Assembly (NCBI GenBank): GCA_030646295.1
Contig: JAUSND010000002.1
Location: 124,001 to 188,000 of the forward strand
Direction of reading: 5' to 3'
DNA length: 64,000 nt
From: Moraxellaceae bacterium
GTDB taxonomy: Bacteria; Pseudomonadota; Gammaproteobacteria; Pseudomonadales; Moraxellaceae
The first letter of the stretch is position 1. Each line of letters starts with the position of its first letter. This document shows positions 46,249 to 56,815 of the stretch, piece after piece. Position numbers and translations under genes: made by a program. The notes below the pieces were generated by a model. It had not been told where the DNA came from. It was given only the letters and a program-made list of their open reading frames with translations, and made no database searches.

Positions 46249-47892
46249 TTATCTGGCCGCCCTGGCTGCCTTGCTGTCTGGCCGGGCATTGCGCAACGCC
46301 TGCCGCACCGGCCAGCGAAATATGAAGCGGGCTCCCTTGAGGTCGGAGCTTTGCCCTACTTCCACGGTTCCGCCGTGCCAGAAGGCTATGCGTTGCACAA
46401 TCGACAAGCCCAGTCCGTAGCCGCCGGACGATCGGGTACGGCTGTCATCCAGACGGGCAAACGGCTCAAAGATGCGTGCCCTGTCCTTCTCCGGAATACC
46501 GGGACCATCATCCTCGACACACACCCAGGCCCAGTTGCCCTTGATGCCACCACTCAGCCGTACACGTGAGCGGGCATACCGTACCGCATTGCCAGCCAGA
46601 TTCTGTATTACCCGGTGCAGGTAGCGCAGCTCCGCCTCGATACGTACCTCGGTGCCGCTGCCCTCAACCTCGATGATATGCCCCGTGCTGAGCACCTGTG
46701 TTTCATTGCGCACACGCTCCAGCAGGCCGGCAAGTTCAAAGGTTTCAAACTTGAGTGACGGCGTGCCCTGTTCAAGCTTTGCATAGGTCAGGATTTCATC
46801 AATCAGCTGGTTGAGCTGCTCGACATCCTGATCCAGCAGCTGAAGCTGGTCATGGCGCTGATCAATGTCATCCGTATCGGCCAGCATTTCCATGCCAAAG
46901 CGCAGTCGGGCCACCGGGGTACGCAACTCGTGTGATACCGCACGGGTCATCTCGCGCTGAGAGTCGATGAGACGCTGGATATGCTCGGCCATGCCATTGA
47001 ACGCATGGGCAAGCTGACTGACTTCATCCGACCCCTGCACCTGTGCACGTGCACTGAGATCGCCACCCCGGATGCGGCGAACGGCCAGCTCCATCTTGTT
47101 GAGCTTGCGCTCCAGGGGATGAATGATGAAGTAGGCAGCGATGGTAATCATGCCCAGTGCCGCCAGCGCCACCATGATGACCAACTGCACCGGCATCCAG
47201 TCAAACAGGTACATGGGACCCATGACCAGAACACGCTCACCATCCGGCAAGGGGGCAACAATGCGAACGGAGGAGTTGCGGGTCCCGGCACCCTCCTTCA
47301 GCACCAGCACCACTTCATTGCGCCGGATACGGGCCTGCTGATCACGATCCAGGCCCACCTTGTCCAGCGCCAGAATATTGAGCGGGTAACTGAAGTAACG
47401 CTGCAAATCCTTGATCCGGCGCTCTTCGCGTCCTGGATACTGCTCCAGCTCTTCCAGACAGAAAACGGCCATGGCCTTGGCCTGCTGCTCGGAGACCTTG
47501 ACCATGCGGGTTTTTATATAAAGCTCTTTGGCGCCCGGTATACGGGAATAGATATCGGCGAAATTCTGCTCTTCATAAAGACGCACAATCGCCCGCCCCT
47601 GCGTAAGGCGCTCCAGTTCATCATCATTGAACTGCTCTCGATCCGGCGGAACGACTGCCAGTGGCGAATCCATCAGCTTGCCGGCTTCGGCCAACCAGGT
47701 CAGACGAACGTCGCCTTCCTTGCGCGAGGCCCCCAGTGCAATCAGGCGAAAGACACCTGTAGCCATCCCCTCGCGGTAGGCAATCGCGCGCTGGGCATTC
47801 ACCGCCTGTACAAAAAAATAGGCGCACAGCGCCACCGCCGTGATGACCAGCAGAAGACCGCCATAGATTCGGATGAATATGCTGCTGGGCAT
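46249..47892 (-). CDS. Sensor histidine kinase, RstB-like
   Basis: A 547-residue inner-membrane kinase. Two membrane segments (about 10-30 and 234-256) flank a periplasmic domain of about 200 residues. A HAMP domain follows, then the H-box SHELRTPVARLRFG with H321, an N-box (NLAGNAVRYA), and G-boxes (DDGPGIPEKDRARIFEPFARLD, GGYGLGLSIV). The H-box and layout resemble RstB. The signal is unknown. It follows its response regulator by 34 bp. Confidence 0.9.
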   Translation of the reverse strand: MPSSIFIRIYGGLLLVITAVALCAYFFVQAVNAQRAIAYREGMATGVFRLIALGASRKEGDVRLTWLAEAGKLMDSPLAVVPPDREQFNDDELERLTQGRAIVRLYEEQNFADIYSRIPGAKELYIKTRMVKVSEQQAKAMAVFCLEELEQYPGREERRIKDLQRYFSYPLNILALDKVGLDRDQQARIRRNEVVLVLKEGAGTRNSSVRIVAPLPDGERVLVMGPMYLFDWMPVQLVIMVALAALGMITIAAYFIIHPLERKLNKMELAVRRIRGGDLSARAQVQGSDEVSQLAHAFNGMAEHIQRLIDSQREMTRAVSHELRTPVARLRFGMEMLADTDDIDQRHDQLQLLDQDVEQLNQLIDEILTYAKLEQGTPSLKFETFELAGLLERVRNETQVLSTGHIIEVEGSGTEVRIEAELRYLHRVIQNLAGNAVRYARSRVRLSGGIKGNWAWVCVEDDGPGIPEKDRARIFEPFARLDDSRTRSSGGYGLGLSIVQRIAFWHGGTVEVGQSSDLKGARFIFRWPVRQALRNARPDSKAARAAR

Positions 47893-47926
47893 CAGGCTTG
47901 TCCCGGAATCAACCGAGGTCAGTGGA

Positions 47927-48640
47927 TCAGGAGGATTCCTTCACAAACAGATAACCCTTGCTGCGGACCGTCTTGATGCGACGGGGGTTTTCCGGGTCAT
48001 CGCCAATCTTGGGACGGATACGGGAAATACGCACATCAATCGAGCGATCCTGGCCGTCGTACTCGATCCCGCGCAGACGCTCAAAAATATCTTCACGCGA
48101 CAGAATGCGGCCGGCATTGGAAGCGAGCAGCCAGAGCAGATCGTACTCGGCACTGGTGAACTCGATGGTTTCACCATTCAGGATCACGGCACGGGCACCG
48201 TTATCAATAATGAGCTCGCCAAAATCCAGTCGCTGCGGCAAGTCGTCCATGGCCTTGTCCGAACGACGCATGAGCGCTCGAATACGGGCCAGCAGTACGC
48301 GCGGCTGTACCGGCTTGGCAACGTAGTCATCCGCCCCCATTTCCAGACCCAGAACCTGATCCATGTCTTCGGTACGGGCCGTAAGCATGAGGATGGGCTG
48401 CTGGAAACCCTGGGCACGGACTTCACGGCAAACACTGAGGCCGTCAGCACCTGGCAGCATGAGATCAAGCACCACCATGTCTGGCTGGTCCTCAATAATG
48501 CGGCGAATGGCGCGATTGCCATCAGACTCGACGCCGACCTCCAGGCCGTTCCTGATCAGGTACTCCTGGGTCAGCGAGGCAAGACGCTCATCGTCCTCAA
48601 CAATGAGTACGCGCGGCAACTTTTCCGTAGGCTGGTTCAT
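47927..48640 (-). CDS. OmpR-family response regulator, RstA-like
   Basis: A 237-residue regulator: receiver domain with the phosphoacceptor D59 in MVVLDLMLPG, acidic pocket ED near residue 15, conserved T and K (MLTARTED, DYVAKP), and a C-terminal winged HTH (FTSAEYDLLWLLASNAGRILSREDIFERLRG, DRSIDVRISRIRPKIG). Start at ATG 48640 is preceded by AAGGAA. Partner of the kinase downstream. Confidence 0.93.
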   Translation of the reverse strand: MNQPTEKLPRVLIVEDDERLASLTQEYLIRNGLEVGVESDGNRAIRRIIEDQPDMVVLDLMLPGADGLSVCREVRAQGFQQPILMLTARTEDMDQVLGLEMGADDYVAKPVQPRVLLARIRALMRRSDKAMDDLPQRLDFGELIIDNGARAVILNGETIEFTSAEYDLLWLLASNAGRILSREDIFERLRGIEYDGQDRSIDVRISRIRPKIGDDPENPRRIKTVRSKGYLFVKESS

Positions 48641-48795
48641 GCGTGGAGATTCCTTCTTACTTATCAAGTAGATAGAAACGGATCATACGGGGGTGTACGG
48701 CCAACCCCAAGGGGTATAACCAAACCTCTACAATCGTCGGGTACGGCAACAACAGAACACCGTCAGGACACGACACTCGTACTATGTGAGCCAGA

Positions 48796-48811
48796 CCACA
48801 ATATATTGTGT
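48796..48811 (+). promoter_or_regulatory. NrdR box 1
   Basis: CCACAATATATTGTGT, nearly identical to the NrdR consensus ACACWATATATWGTGT, about 400 bp before nrdA. Confidence 0.65.
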
Positions 48812-49107
48812 CTGGCACCTGAACGCCAGCAGGCTTGTACAACGGCCGCCCGCAAGTGACTCCGTCTCCGGACCAACCAGAATTTTATTCAGCCCACCAT
48901 CTCTTGCACGGCTACGACAAACGGCTTATCTTGTAGTCCACAAGAAGAATCGACACCATATGTTGCGTTGCAGCCTGACCATAGACGTTCACCCGACTGT
49001 CCTGACATCAAGAAAAAACAGGGTGGAGTCCCCAGGAACACACACAACACAGCACGGTTTACAGGGAGTTCGGGAGCATATCTGCTCCATTTGCCGGGAT
49101 GCAGCAC

Positions 49108-49123
49108 ACACAATATGTAGTGT
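49108..49123 (+). promoter_or_regulatory. NrdR box 2
   Basis: ACACAATATGTAGTGT, one mismatch to the NrdR consensus, about 100 bp before nrdA. A weaker match lies near 48953-48968 (ACACCATATGTTGCGT). NrdR is a nucleotide-sensing repressor of ribonucleotide reductase genes. Confidence 0.7.
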
Positions 49124-49217
49124 CTGACTTACCCCGCATGCACGACCCCCTCAGCCTGGCTGCAATGCCGGTGCCGATCTTTTTGACACACACATTCTCA
49201 TGCCAACGGGATGCATC

Positions 49218-52085
49218 ATGCTCACGGAAACGACTCACTCAGCCACCACCAGCCCTGCCTTGCCAACCGCCCCGGCCATCACCACCGATATTCTGGCCAC
49301 TGCACCCGGCACCCTTCGCCTGATCAAGCGCAACGGCATGGTGGTGCCTTATGACGACGGCAAGATTGCCGTCGCCATCACCAAGGCATTTCTGGCCGTG
49401 GAGGGTGGCAATGCCGCTGCCAGCTCTCGCATCCACGAAACGGTGGAGCAACTTACCGCTATGGTCTCCAGCACCTTCAAGCGTCGCATGCCCACGGGTG
49501 GCACGGTGCATATCGAGGAAATCCAGGACCAGGTGGAACTGGCACTGATGCGCTCCGGCGAACAGAAAATTGCCCGTGCCTATGTGCTCTACCGTGAAGA
49601 ACGGGCGCGCGCCCGTGACACCGAACAGAAAACCACACCACGGATCCAGACATCCCTGACCGTGACTGCCGATGACGGCTCGCGGCGTCCGCTCGATACC
49701 GGCCGCCTGGAAGGCCTTGTCATCAATGCCTGCGAAGGACTGGCAAGTGTGGATGCCACCCTTATCGTCGAGGAAACCCTGAAGAACCTCTATGACGGCG
49801 TGAAAGAGTCCGACATCAACACGACGATGGTGATGTGCTCACGCGTACTGATCGAGCAGGAGCCGAACTACACTTACGTTACTGCCCGCCTGCTGATGGA
49901 TCACCTGCGCACCGAAGCCCTGTCTTTCCTCGGGATTGCCGCCAAGGCAACCCAGGGCGAAATGACTCGCCACTACCCGGAGGCCCTGAAGCGCTATATC
50001 GCCAAGGGGATTGAGCTGGAGCTGCTGACGCCAGAACTGGGGCAGTTTGATCTGGCCCGCCTGGGTGCTGCACTAAAACCGGAGCGCGACTTCCAGTTTA
50101 CCTATCTCGGCCTGCAGACGCTGTACGACCGCTATTTCATTCACTCCAATGACATCCGCTTCGAACTGCCACAGGTATTTTTCATGCGTGTGGCCATGGG
50201 CCTGGCCATCCAGGAGAAGGATCGCGAGGCACGCGCCATCGAGTTCTACAACCTGATGTCGACATTCGACTACATGGCCTCGACACCAACACTGTTCAAT
50301 GCCGGCACCTTGCGCCCGCAGCTCTCCAGCTGCTACCTGACGACAGTGCCGGATGATCTGGAGGGCATTTTTGGCGCCATCCGCGACAACGCCATGCTGT
50401 CGAAGTGGGCCGGCGGCCTCGGCAATGACTGGACACCCGTCCGTGCCCTGGGCACCTACATCAAGGGCACCAACGGCAAGTCCCAGGGCGTGGTGCCGTT
50501 CCTGAAGGTAGCCAATGACACGGCCGTTGCCGTGAATCAGGGCGGCAAGCGCAAGGGGGCGGTCTGTGCCTATCTGGAAACCTGGCACCTTGATGTCGAG
50601 GAGTTTCTGGAGCTGCGCAAGAACACCGGCGATGACCGTCGTCGTACTCATGACATGAACACCGCCAACTGGGTGCCCGACCTGTTCATGAAGCGTGTGT
50701 TTGATGATGCCGAGTGGACATTGCTGTCTCCGGCTGATGCGCCGGACCTGCACGACCTCTACGGAGCCGCCTTCGAGAAGCGCTACAACGAATATGAACA
50801 GATGACCCGTGACGGTACGCTTAAACTGTTCAAGCGTGTGCGGGCGCAAGACCTGTGGCGCAAGATGCTGTCGATGGTGTTCGAGACCGGTCATCCATGG
50901 ATCACCTTCAAGGATGTGTGCAACCTGCGCTCTCCGCAGCAGCATGTCGGCGTTGTGCACTCCTCCAACCTGTGCACCGAAATCACGCTGAACACCAGTG
51001 CCGATGAAATTGCCGTCTGCAATCTTGGCTCGATCAATCTGGTGAATCACGTCGGCCCGGATGGCCTTGATGTCGCCAAAATCCGTGCCACGGTGAAGAC
51101 GGCCGTGCGTATGCTGGATAATGTCATCGACATCAACTATTACGCAGTCCCGCAGGCCCGCAAGTCAAACCTGAAACACCGCCCGGTGGGACTGGGTATC
51201 ATGGGCTTTCAGGATGCGCTCTATATCCAGAAACTTCCCTATGCTTCGGATGCCGCTGTCAGGTTTGCCGATACCTCCATGGAGGTCATCAGCTATCACG
51301 CCATTGAAGCCTCCTGTGCCCTTGCCCAGGAGCGTGGCAACTACTCCTCCTATGAAGGCTCGCTGTGGAGCAAGGGGATCCTGCCGATTGACTCCATAAA
51401 ACTGATCGGTGAGCACCGCGGTGAAGGCTATGTGGATGTGAATACATCCCAGACACTGGACTGGAGCAGCCTGCGCACTCGCGTGCAAACCACCGGCATG
51501 CGCAACTCGAATGTGATGGCGATTGCACCAACGGCAACGATTTCCAATATCTGTGGCGTCGCGCAGTCGATCGAACCGACCTACCAGAACCTGTATGTGA
51601 AATCGAACCTGTCCGGCGAATTCACGGTAGTGAATCCCTATCTGGTCAACGAGCTGAAGGCACGCGGGCTGTGGGACAATGTGATGGTCAATGACCTCAA
51701 GTACTACGATGGCTCATTGCAGAAGATTGACCGTCTGCCGGATGACCTCAAGGCGCTGTTTGCCACTGCCTTTGAAGTCGAGCCCAAATGGCTGGTGGAA
51801 GCTGCCTCGCGTCGCCAGAAGTGGATTGACCAGGCGCAGTCGCTCAACCTTTACATCAATCAGGCCTCCGGCAAGAAACTGGATGTGACCTATCGCATGG
51901 CCTGGTATCGCGGTCTCAAGACCACCTACTACCTCCGTGCAATCGGGGCCACTTCCGCCGAAAAGTCCACGATTTCCGATGGTGCGCTGAATGCCGTCAA
52001 GGCCACGGTGTCGGAGATAGTGGAAGCGGCTCCGGTGCCCAAGGCATGCAGCATCGACAATCCGGATTGCGAAGCCTGCCAGTAA
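49218..52085 (+). CDS. nrdA: Ribonucleoside-diphosphate reductase class Ia, alpha subunit
   Basis: The catalytic subunit of aerobic ribonucleotide reductase, about 955 residues. There are two N-terminal ATP-cone regions ([17 protein letters not shown] and a second near residues 140-230, [15 protein letters not shown]), as in Pseudomonas NrdA. Active-site cysteines lie in SSNLCTEI and CNLGSINL, the radical-path tyrosine pair in TTYYLRA, and the C-terminal redox pair in DNPDCEACQ. The start is ATG 49218 or, less likely, ATG 49200; neither has a strong SD. Confidence 0.96.
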   Translation: MLTETTHSATTSPALPTAPAITTDILATAPGTLRLIKRNGMVVPYDDGKIAVAITKAFLAVEGGNAAASSRIHETVEQLTAMVSSTFKRRMPTGGTVHIEEIQDQVELALMRSGEQKIARAYVLYREERARARDTEQKTTPRIQTSLTVTADDGSRRPLDTGRLEGLVINACEGLASVDATLIVEETLKNLYDGVKESDINTTMVMCSRVLIEQEPNYTYVTARLLMDHLRTEALSFLGIAAKATQGEMTRHYPEALKRYIAKGIELELLTPELGQFDLARLGAALKPERDFQFTYLGLQTLYDRYFIHSNDIRFELPQVFFMRVAMGLAIQEKDREARAIEFYNLMSTFDYMASTPTLFNAGTLRPQLSSCYLTTVPDDLEGIFGAIRDNAMLSKWAGGLGNDWTPVRALGTYIKGTNGKSQGVVPFLKVANDTAVAVNQGGKRKGAVCAYLETWHLDVEEFLELRKNTGDDRRRTHDMNTANWVPDLFMKRVFDDAEWTLLSPADAPDLHDLYGAAFEKRYNEYEQMTRDGTLKLFKRVRAQDLWRKMLSMVFETGHPWITFKDVCNLRSPQQHVGVVHSSNLCTEITLNTSADEIAVCNLGSINLVNHVGPDGLDVAKIRATVKTAVRMLDNVIDINYYAVPQARKSNLKHRPVGLGIMGFQDALYIQKLPYASDAAVRFADTSMEVISYHAIEASCALAQERGNYSSYEGSLWSKGILPIDSIKLIGEHRGEGYVDVNTSQTLDWSSLRTRVQTTGMRNSNVMAIAPTATISNICGVAQSIEPTYQNLYVKSNLSGEFTVVNPYLVNELKARGLWDNVMVNDLKYYDGSLQKIDRLPDDLKALFATAFEVEPKWLVEAASRRQKWIDQAQSLNLYINQASGKKLDVTYRMAWYRGLKTTYYLRAIGATSAEKSTISDGALNAVKATVSEIVEAAPVPKACSIDNPDCEACQ

Positions 52086-52135
52086 ACTGGTCCGGTACGC
52101 AGTACTACCATTATGTTTTTGAAGGATGTACCTCG

Positions 52136-53494
52136 ATGATTTCCTGGGATGATTTCGATGCGGACGAGAAACCTGTTGAAAAAACACCGGTTGCGCCGGC
52201 AGGAGCTGCGCAAGCACCTGCACGCACAACAGCTCCGTCGGCACCAGCAATGGTATCTGCTGCGCCAGCCGCAGCTATCACTGTCCCTGCTGGGGCCGAT
52301 CTGGCCAATAACTACGCCGGAGGACAGCCCAACCCCGCCGTCATCGCCGCAACACTGAAGCAGGTTCGTGAAGAAGAGGCCCTCTATGACGCTGGCGCAA
52401 CGCCACAGGAGCGTGCGGCCGCTTCACTGGCCCGACTGGATGTCGCTCCCGGTCTTGAGGAACTGGAAATGGGCGCCGCCCGTGTGCAGGTCGATGACAA
52501 GCGCATGATCAACTGCCGGGCCGACCTCAATCAGCTGGTGCCATTCAAGTACGAGTGGGCCTGGCAGAAATACCTGGATGGCTGCGCCAACCACTGGATG
52601 CCGCAGGAAGTGAACATGTCCAAGGACGTGTCCATGTGGAAATCCAATGATGGCCAGCTGACCGACGACGAACGCCTGATCGTGATGCGCTCGCTGGGCT
52701 TTTTCTCCACCGCTGATTCGCTGGTGGCGAACAATCTGGTGCTCGCCGTATACCGGCAGATTACCAACCCGGAGTGTCGGCAGTACCTGCTGCGCCAGGC
52801 CTTTGAAGAGGCCATCCACACGCATGCCTACCAGTACTGCATCCAGTCACTGGGGATTGATGAGGGCGAAGTCTTCAACATGTACCGTGAAGTCCCGTGC
52901 GTTGCCCGCAAGGCGGCCTGGGGCCTGAAGTACACCCAGAACCTGGGCGACCCAACCTTCACCACAGGTACAGTGGAGGCAGACCAGGACCTGTTGCGCA
53001 ACCTGATCGGCTTCTACTGCGTGCTGGAAGGCATCTTCTTCTATTGCGGTTTTACCCAGATCCTCTCCATGGGGCGTCGCAACAAGATGACCGGCGTTGC
53101 CGAGCAGTTCCAGTACATCCTGCGTGACGAATCCATGCATGTGAATTTCGGCATTGATGTCATCAACCAGATCAAGATTGAAAACCCTCACCTGTGGAGT
53201 ACTGCCTTCCAGCAGGAAGTCATCCAGATGATTCTGGAAGGCACCCAGCTGGAAATCGAATATGCACGGGACACCATGCCGCGCGGCGTGCTAGGCATGA
53301 ACGCCGCCATGATGGAGGAGTACCTGGAGTTCATCGCCAACCGTCGTCTGGCACAGCTGGGCCTGCCGGAACAATTCCCCGGTGTGAAGAACCCCTTCCC
53401 CTGGATGTCCGAAATCATGGACCTGCGCAAGGAGAAGAACTTCTTTGAAACGCGCGTGACGGAGTATCAGACGGGTGGTGCACTAAGCTGGTAA
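52136..53494 (+). CDS. nrdB: Ribonucleoside-diphosphate reductase class Ia, beta subunit
   Basis: The di-iron tyrosyl-radical subunit, 452 residues. The core has [45 protein letters not shown] and [17 protein letters not shown] with the iron ligands. The family is usually about 375-415 residues; this one has an N-terminal extension of about 65 Ala/Pro-rich residues after a short ISWDDFD segment. GAAGGA precedes ATG 52136. It follows nrdA by 50 bp and forms one operon. Confidence 0.95.
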   Translation: MISWDDFDADEKPVEKTPVAPAGAAQAPARTTAPSAPAMVSAAPAAAITVPAGADLANNYAGGQPNPAVIAATLKQVREEEALYDAGATPQERAAASLARLDVAPGLEELEMGAARVQVDDKRMINCRADLNQLVPFKYEWAWQKYLDGCANHWMPQEVNMSKDVSMWKSNDGQLTDDERLIVMRSLGFFSTADSLVANNLVLAVYRQITNPECRQYLLRQAFEEAIHTHAYQYCIQSLGIDEGEVFNMYREVPCVARKAAWGLKYTQNLGDPTFTTGTVEADQDLLRNLIGFYCVLEGIFFYCGFTQILSMGRRNKMTGVAEQFQYILRDESMHVNFGIDVINQIKIENPHLWSTAFQQEVIQMILEGTQLEIEYARDTMPRGVLGMNAAMMEEYLEFIANRRLAQLGLPEQFPGVKNPFPWMSEIMDLRKEKNFFETRVTEYQTGGALSW

Positions 53495-53502
53495 CTGTCA
53501 GC

Positions 53503-53542
53503 AAAAAGGCCTGCCTGAACACCGTCAGGCAGGCCTTTTTTT
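53503..53542 (+). terminator. Rho-independent terminator of nrdAB
   Basis: A 16-bp stem (AAAAAGGCCTGCCTGA with its complement), a 6-nt loop and a run of seven T, 8 bp past the nrdB stop. Confidence 0.92.
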
Positions 53543-53584
53543 CATCAGCCATCTTTACCATACCCCCGCAATCAGGTCGCAGCC

Positions 53585-53950
53585 TCAGCGCTCTACCGGA
53601 TAGCCCTTTGCCTCCCATCCGGGCAGGTCACCTTCCAGCTTCTGTACCTTGCTGAAGCCCGCCTGCTCAAGCTTGTCTGCGGCCAACCCACTGCGCCGCC
53701 CGCTGCGGCAATAGACCAGCACCGGCTTGTCTTTCCAGTCCTTGAGGCGGGAGTCATCTCCCGTGACCTTGTCATGCGGAATATTGATGGCACCCGGCAA
53801 ATGACCAGCGGCAAACTCATCTGCATTCCGCACATCCAGAATCAGGCGGGAGGATTTGTCCTTCGAGACCTCTTCGGCAGACACCAGCGTGGCCGCATGT
53901 GACAGGGAAACCAGAGCACCCAGCAAAAACACCAGAAAAATACGCATCAT
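53585..53950 (-). CDS. Periplasmic rhodanese-like protein
   Basis: A 121-residue single-domain rhodanese with signal peptide MMRIFLVFLLGALVSLSHAA. The active-site loop is CRSGRRSG with C81; LDVRNADEFAAGHLPGAINIPH is the typical first half. It is predicted to be a periplasmic sulfurtransferase or sulfur carrier (PspE-like). Its ATG overlaps the stop of the upstream membrane protein gene by up to 4 nt, so the two are cotranscribed. Confidence 0.9.
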   Translation of the reverse strand: MMRIFLVFLLGALVSLSHAATLVSAEEVSKDKSSRLILDVRNADEFAAGHLPGAINIPHDKVTGDDSRLKDWKDKPVLVYCRSGRRSGLAADKLEQAGFSKVQKLEGDLPGWEAKGYPVER

Positions 53951-54648
53951 TTGACCCCCTCTTTGGCAGCATTACGCTCCAGATCGTAAAATCGTACCAG
54001 CAAGATACTAACCGTCTGTGCACACAATAACCCGATCACGTCCAGTACCGCGCCCGTCAACCATCGCAAGGTGACCTCCTGCCCCTCCAGCCCCTGCTCA
54101 ATGAGCGCCAGGCTACCCATAACCGTCAACAAGCCTAGCAGCAATGCCAACAAAGTAGCCGCCATTTGCCAGGCAGTGGGCCGGAACCTGGCCCAGGCCG
54201 ATTTAAGGGCATCAATGCCTGACAGATGCTCTGCCACTACCAGGACATAAGCGGGCATCAGTACGCCTGACAACCAGATTCCGGGCAGCACAAAGAGCAT
54301 CAGGCCGAGAATGACCATCAGCCCGGCAAGTACCTGCGCAACAAACAGGGCGGGCACCCTGCCCCATGCCTCCTGCCAGAGCCTGCCATACCCAGGTACA
54401 GGACTATCACCGAGGTTGCTGAGTGTGTAGCGGATCACCAGGACATTGGCATACAAGCCGGCCACCACCTGCAGGCCAATGGCCATGCCATCTGCCATGG
54501 CTTTTTCCGGATCGCCACCCTGAGTGACATAAAAACGGTGATTCAGAAACAGGCTGACCGGCACGAGTACAGGCAAAAGCAGCCAGAGCAGCGCCAGCAG
54601 ATGCTGCCGAAAGAAGTAGAGGGTTTCAGACAGGCGAGACCAGACCAT
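53947..54648 (-). CDS. Polytopic membrane protein, YciC-like
   Basis: A 233-residue inner-membrane protein with five or six hydrophobic segments. The central LMLFVLPGIWLSGVLMPAYVLVVAEHLSGIDALKSAWARFRP resembles the YciC/UPF0259 and related DUF families (LPG-x-W/Y-x-x-x-R ... A-I-x-x-S). Function is unknown. I start it at ATG 54648; the open frame continues to 55029 but that part is antisense to the divergent gene and has no membrane-protein character. Confidence 0.7.
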   Translation of the reverse strand: MVWSRLSETLYFFRQHLLALLWLLLPVLVPVSLFLNHRFYVTQGGDPEKAMADGMAIGLQVVAGLYANVLVIRYTLSNLGDSPVPGYGRLWQEAWGRVPALFVAQVLAGLMVILGLMLFVLPGIWLSGVLMPAYVLVVAEHLSGIDALKSAWARFRPTAWQMAATLLALLLGLLTVMGSLALIEQGLEGQEVTLRWLTGAVLDVIGLLCAQTVSILLVRFYDLERNAAKEGVK

Positions 54649-54787
54649 GAAGAACACCAGATCCAAAATTGACAGGGGAGTACAGACTCCGCACCATTGC
54701 AGCGTTAATCGATCAGTACGGCAAGTGTCGGCTGGCAAAACAACGGGCACAAGCCCGTCAGAAAGAATCAAGTCATAGGAGCAGTTG

Positions 54788-55177
54788 ATGGATAAGCGAC
54801 AGGGAGCCCTTGCAGCCCTTCTCGGCCTGGTGGTTGTGGCTGGCCTCGCCTTCTGGTGGATGACCCGTGAGCCCGAGGCACCTGCAGATATCACCCCCGT
54901 AAAGGCGGCGACACTGCCTATGACAACAACCGTCTCTGCCCCCCTGGCAAGCACGCCGGCACCCGTCCCGGCTGCCCCGCCATCGGATGAAGTTGCCCTG
55001 AGCGAAGAAGTGATTGACCAGATCCGCAAGGAAGGTGAAGAGCTGAACTCACGCGCAGCTGATCTGGAGGCTCAGGTTCATGATGGTGAAGCACTGATTG
55101 CCATGAAGGAAAAGCAGATCCGCGAACTCGAAGCACAACTCAAGGCACAGGAAAACACAAAGCCGGCAAAACCCTGA
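54788..55177 (+). CDS. Membrane-anchored coiled-coil protein, unknown
   Basis: I do not recognise this 129-residue protein. It has one N-terminal membrane segment (GALAALLGLVVVAGLAFWWM), an Ala/Pro/Thr-rich linker (about 30-70), and a charged coiled coil (SEEVIDQIRKEGEELNSRAADLEAQVHDGEALIAMKEKQIRELEAQL). It should face the periplasm. TAGGAG lies 7 nt before ATG 54788. It is divergent from the YciC-like gene and followed by its own terminator. Confidence 0.8.
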   Translation: MDKRQGALAALLGLVVVAGLAFWWMTREPEAPADITPVKAATLPMTTTVSAPLASTPAPVPAAPPSDEVALSEEVIDQIRKEGEELNSRAADLEAQVHDGEALIAMKEKQIRELEAQLKAQENTKPAKP

Positions 55178-55199
55178 TACTCATGTCGTTGATGTAGCA

Positions 55200-55234
55200 G
55201 ACATGGCCCGGGCAATCCGGGCCATGTCATTTTT
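55200..55234 (+). terminator. Rho-independent terminator after the coiled-coil gene
   Basis: A 12-bp stem GACATGGCCCGG / CCGGGCCATGTC with loop GCAAT, followed by ATTTTT. Confidence 0.8.
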
Positions 55235-55401
55235 CAGTGCAATGCCAACCATCTTGCACAATAAACACTCGCAATTGATTCCGGAGTACAGCTGTCGCAG
55301 TAAAAATACCGCCTCCCGGACCACATGAATTCACGTCGCCGCTCCAGCATTTATCCTCCCGCAAAAGCACAAGCAATATAAAAATCCGTTTCAAACAAAA
55401 G

Positions 55402-55417
55402 TGGCACAGCACTTGCT
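55402..55417 (+). promoter_or_regulatory. sigma-54 promoter of amt
   Basis: TGGCAC-AGCAC-TTGCT, an exact match to the RpoN -24/-12 consensus with GG and GC 10 bp apart, 53 bp before the amt ATG. Control by NtrC under nitrogen limitation is expected; I could not find a clear NtrC pair in the 165 bp upstream. Confidence 0.9.
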
Positions 55418-55469
55418 GAAAGCTCCGTTGTCATTCCTGCTACTTGATCAAGTAACCCCAGGAGCTTCC

Positions 55470-56798
55470 ATGTCTGCCCATGCCCAATGTCGCATCACCG
55501 CCTTACTCATGATGCTGCCAGGAGGCGCCATCGCCGCGGAGTCGGCCCCGTCAATTACAGAAGTTGTCGTTAACCTGAATACGGTGTGGCTGATGGTCTC
55601 AGCCGCACTTGTTTTTCTGATGCAGGCCGGCTTTGCATTGCTTGAGGGCGGCATGGCCCGAAGCAAGAATGCCGTCAATGTCATCATGAAAAACTACATG
55701 GATGCCTGTGCTGGCGGCCTGATTTTCTGGCTGGTCGGATTTGGTCTCATGTTCGGCTCAAACCCTAGCGGCTGGATTGGTACAGACTGGTTCATGCCAC
55801 AGAGTGCATCCGACTGGGACTGGAGCTTCATTCTCTTTCAGATGATGTTTGCCGCCACCGCCTGCACCATTGCGTCCGGCGCAATGGCGGAACGCATTCG
55901 TTACAGTGCCTACCTTCTGGGCGCATGCCTGATCACCGGAGTGATTTACCCGGTATTCGGATCATGGGCATGGGGCAGCTATCTGGATGGCAGCGGCTGG
56001 CTCAAGGAAATGGGCTTTATCGACTTCGCCGGCTCGACTGTCGTGCACTCTGTTGGCGGCTGGTGTGCTCTTGCAGGAATCATCGTGCTAGGGCCAAGAC
56101 TCGGCAGATTCAGCAAGTCCGGAGAATCCCGCGCTATCCCCGGCCACAACCTCGGACTCGTCGCATTGGGTGGCTTTATTCTCTGGTTTGGCTGGTTTGG
56201 CTTTAACGGTGGCTCCACGCTCGCCGGAAACACAAGCGTCGGCAAGATCATCCTGAACACTCACCTCTCCGCATGTGCAGGTGCCGTGGGTGCAGCCTTG
56301 TTCAGCTGGTTCATCGGCAAACCAATGTTGCTGACCAGCACCGTCAACGGGTCGATTGGTGGACTGGTAGGAATAACCGCCGGCTGCGCCTCCATGGACC
56401 CGCAGTTTGCAATTGTGACAGGCATGATCGCAGGCATCATTACCATCACCGGCCCCATGCTGCTCAACGCGGCCCGACTGGACGATGTCGTTGATGCCGT
56501 ATCAGTTCATGGTTTCTGTGGTGCCTGGGGAACAATGGCAGCTGGTTTCTTCTTTGCAGGCGACCTTTTCAACGAAACACGTATCTATGTGCAAGCCATC
56601 GGGGTGGCAGTTGGCTTTGTCTGGGCATTTGGGGCAGCGCTGATCATGTATATCGGCATCAACATGATCATCGGAATGCGCGCAAGCCCCCTGCATGAAC
56701 AGCACGGACTGGATTTCACTGAGCATGCAGAAATCGGATATCCGGAGTTTCAGCAGACCAGAACCTTTAATCCGGAAGCACTGGAATCACGTAACTGA
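55470..56798 (+). CDS. amt: Ammonium transporter (Amt family)
   Basis: A 442-residue channel with about eleven membrane segments and a short N-terminal signal-like segment (ITALLMMLPGGAIAAES). Landmarks: MQAGFALLEGGMARSKNAVN, ADGI-type region FIDFAGSTVVHSVGG with the first pore histidine, FNGGSTL, and VSVHGFCGAWG with the second. CCAGGAG before ATG 55470 supports the start. No glnK is adjacent, unlike the usual glnK-amtB operon. It lies under a sigma-54 promoter. Confidence 0.95.
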   Translation: MSAHAQCRITALLMMLPGGAIAAESAPSITEVVVNLNTVWLMVSAALVFLMQAGFALLEGGMARSKNAVNVIMKNYMDACAGGLIFWLVGFGLMFGSNPSGWIGTDWFMPQSASDWDWSFILFQMMFAATACTIASGAMAERIRYSAYLLGACLITGVIYPVFGSWAWGSYLDGSGWLKEMGFIDFAGSTVVHSVGGWCALAGIIVLGPRLGRFSKSGESRAIPGHNLGLVALGGFILWFGWFGFNGGSTLAGNTSVGKIILNTHLSACAGAVGAALFSWFIGKPMLLTSTVNGSIGGLVGITAGCASMDPQFAIVTGMIAGIITITGPMLLNAARLDDVVDAVSVHGFCGAWGTMAAGFFFAGDLFNETRIYVQAIGVAVGFVWAFGAALIMYIGINMIIGMRASPLHEQHGLDFTEHAEIGYPEFQQTRTFNPEALESRN

Positions 56799-56815
56799 AC
56801 AGCGAGATAGCCACC

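Larger units (their letters stand above)
48641..49217. other. Long divergent intergenic region before nrdA
   Basis: About 575 bp without a credible gene between the response regulator and nrdA. It holds NrdR-type boxes (listed separately) and a palindrome CTTGT-AGTCC-ACAAG near 48931-48945. A long regulatory region is usual for nrdAB. Confidence 0.5.

Noticed and set aside
54649-55029. N-terminal extension of the YciC-like membrane protein frame
   Set aside because: The extension is antisense to the well-supported coiled-coil gene at 54788-55177 and lacks membrane character; ATG 54648 starts the recognisable part.
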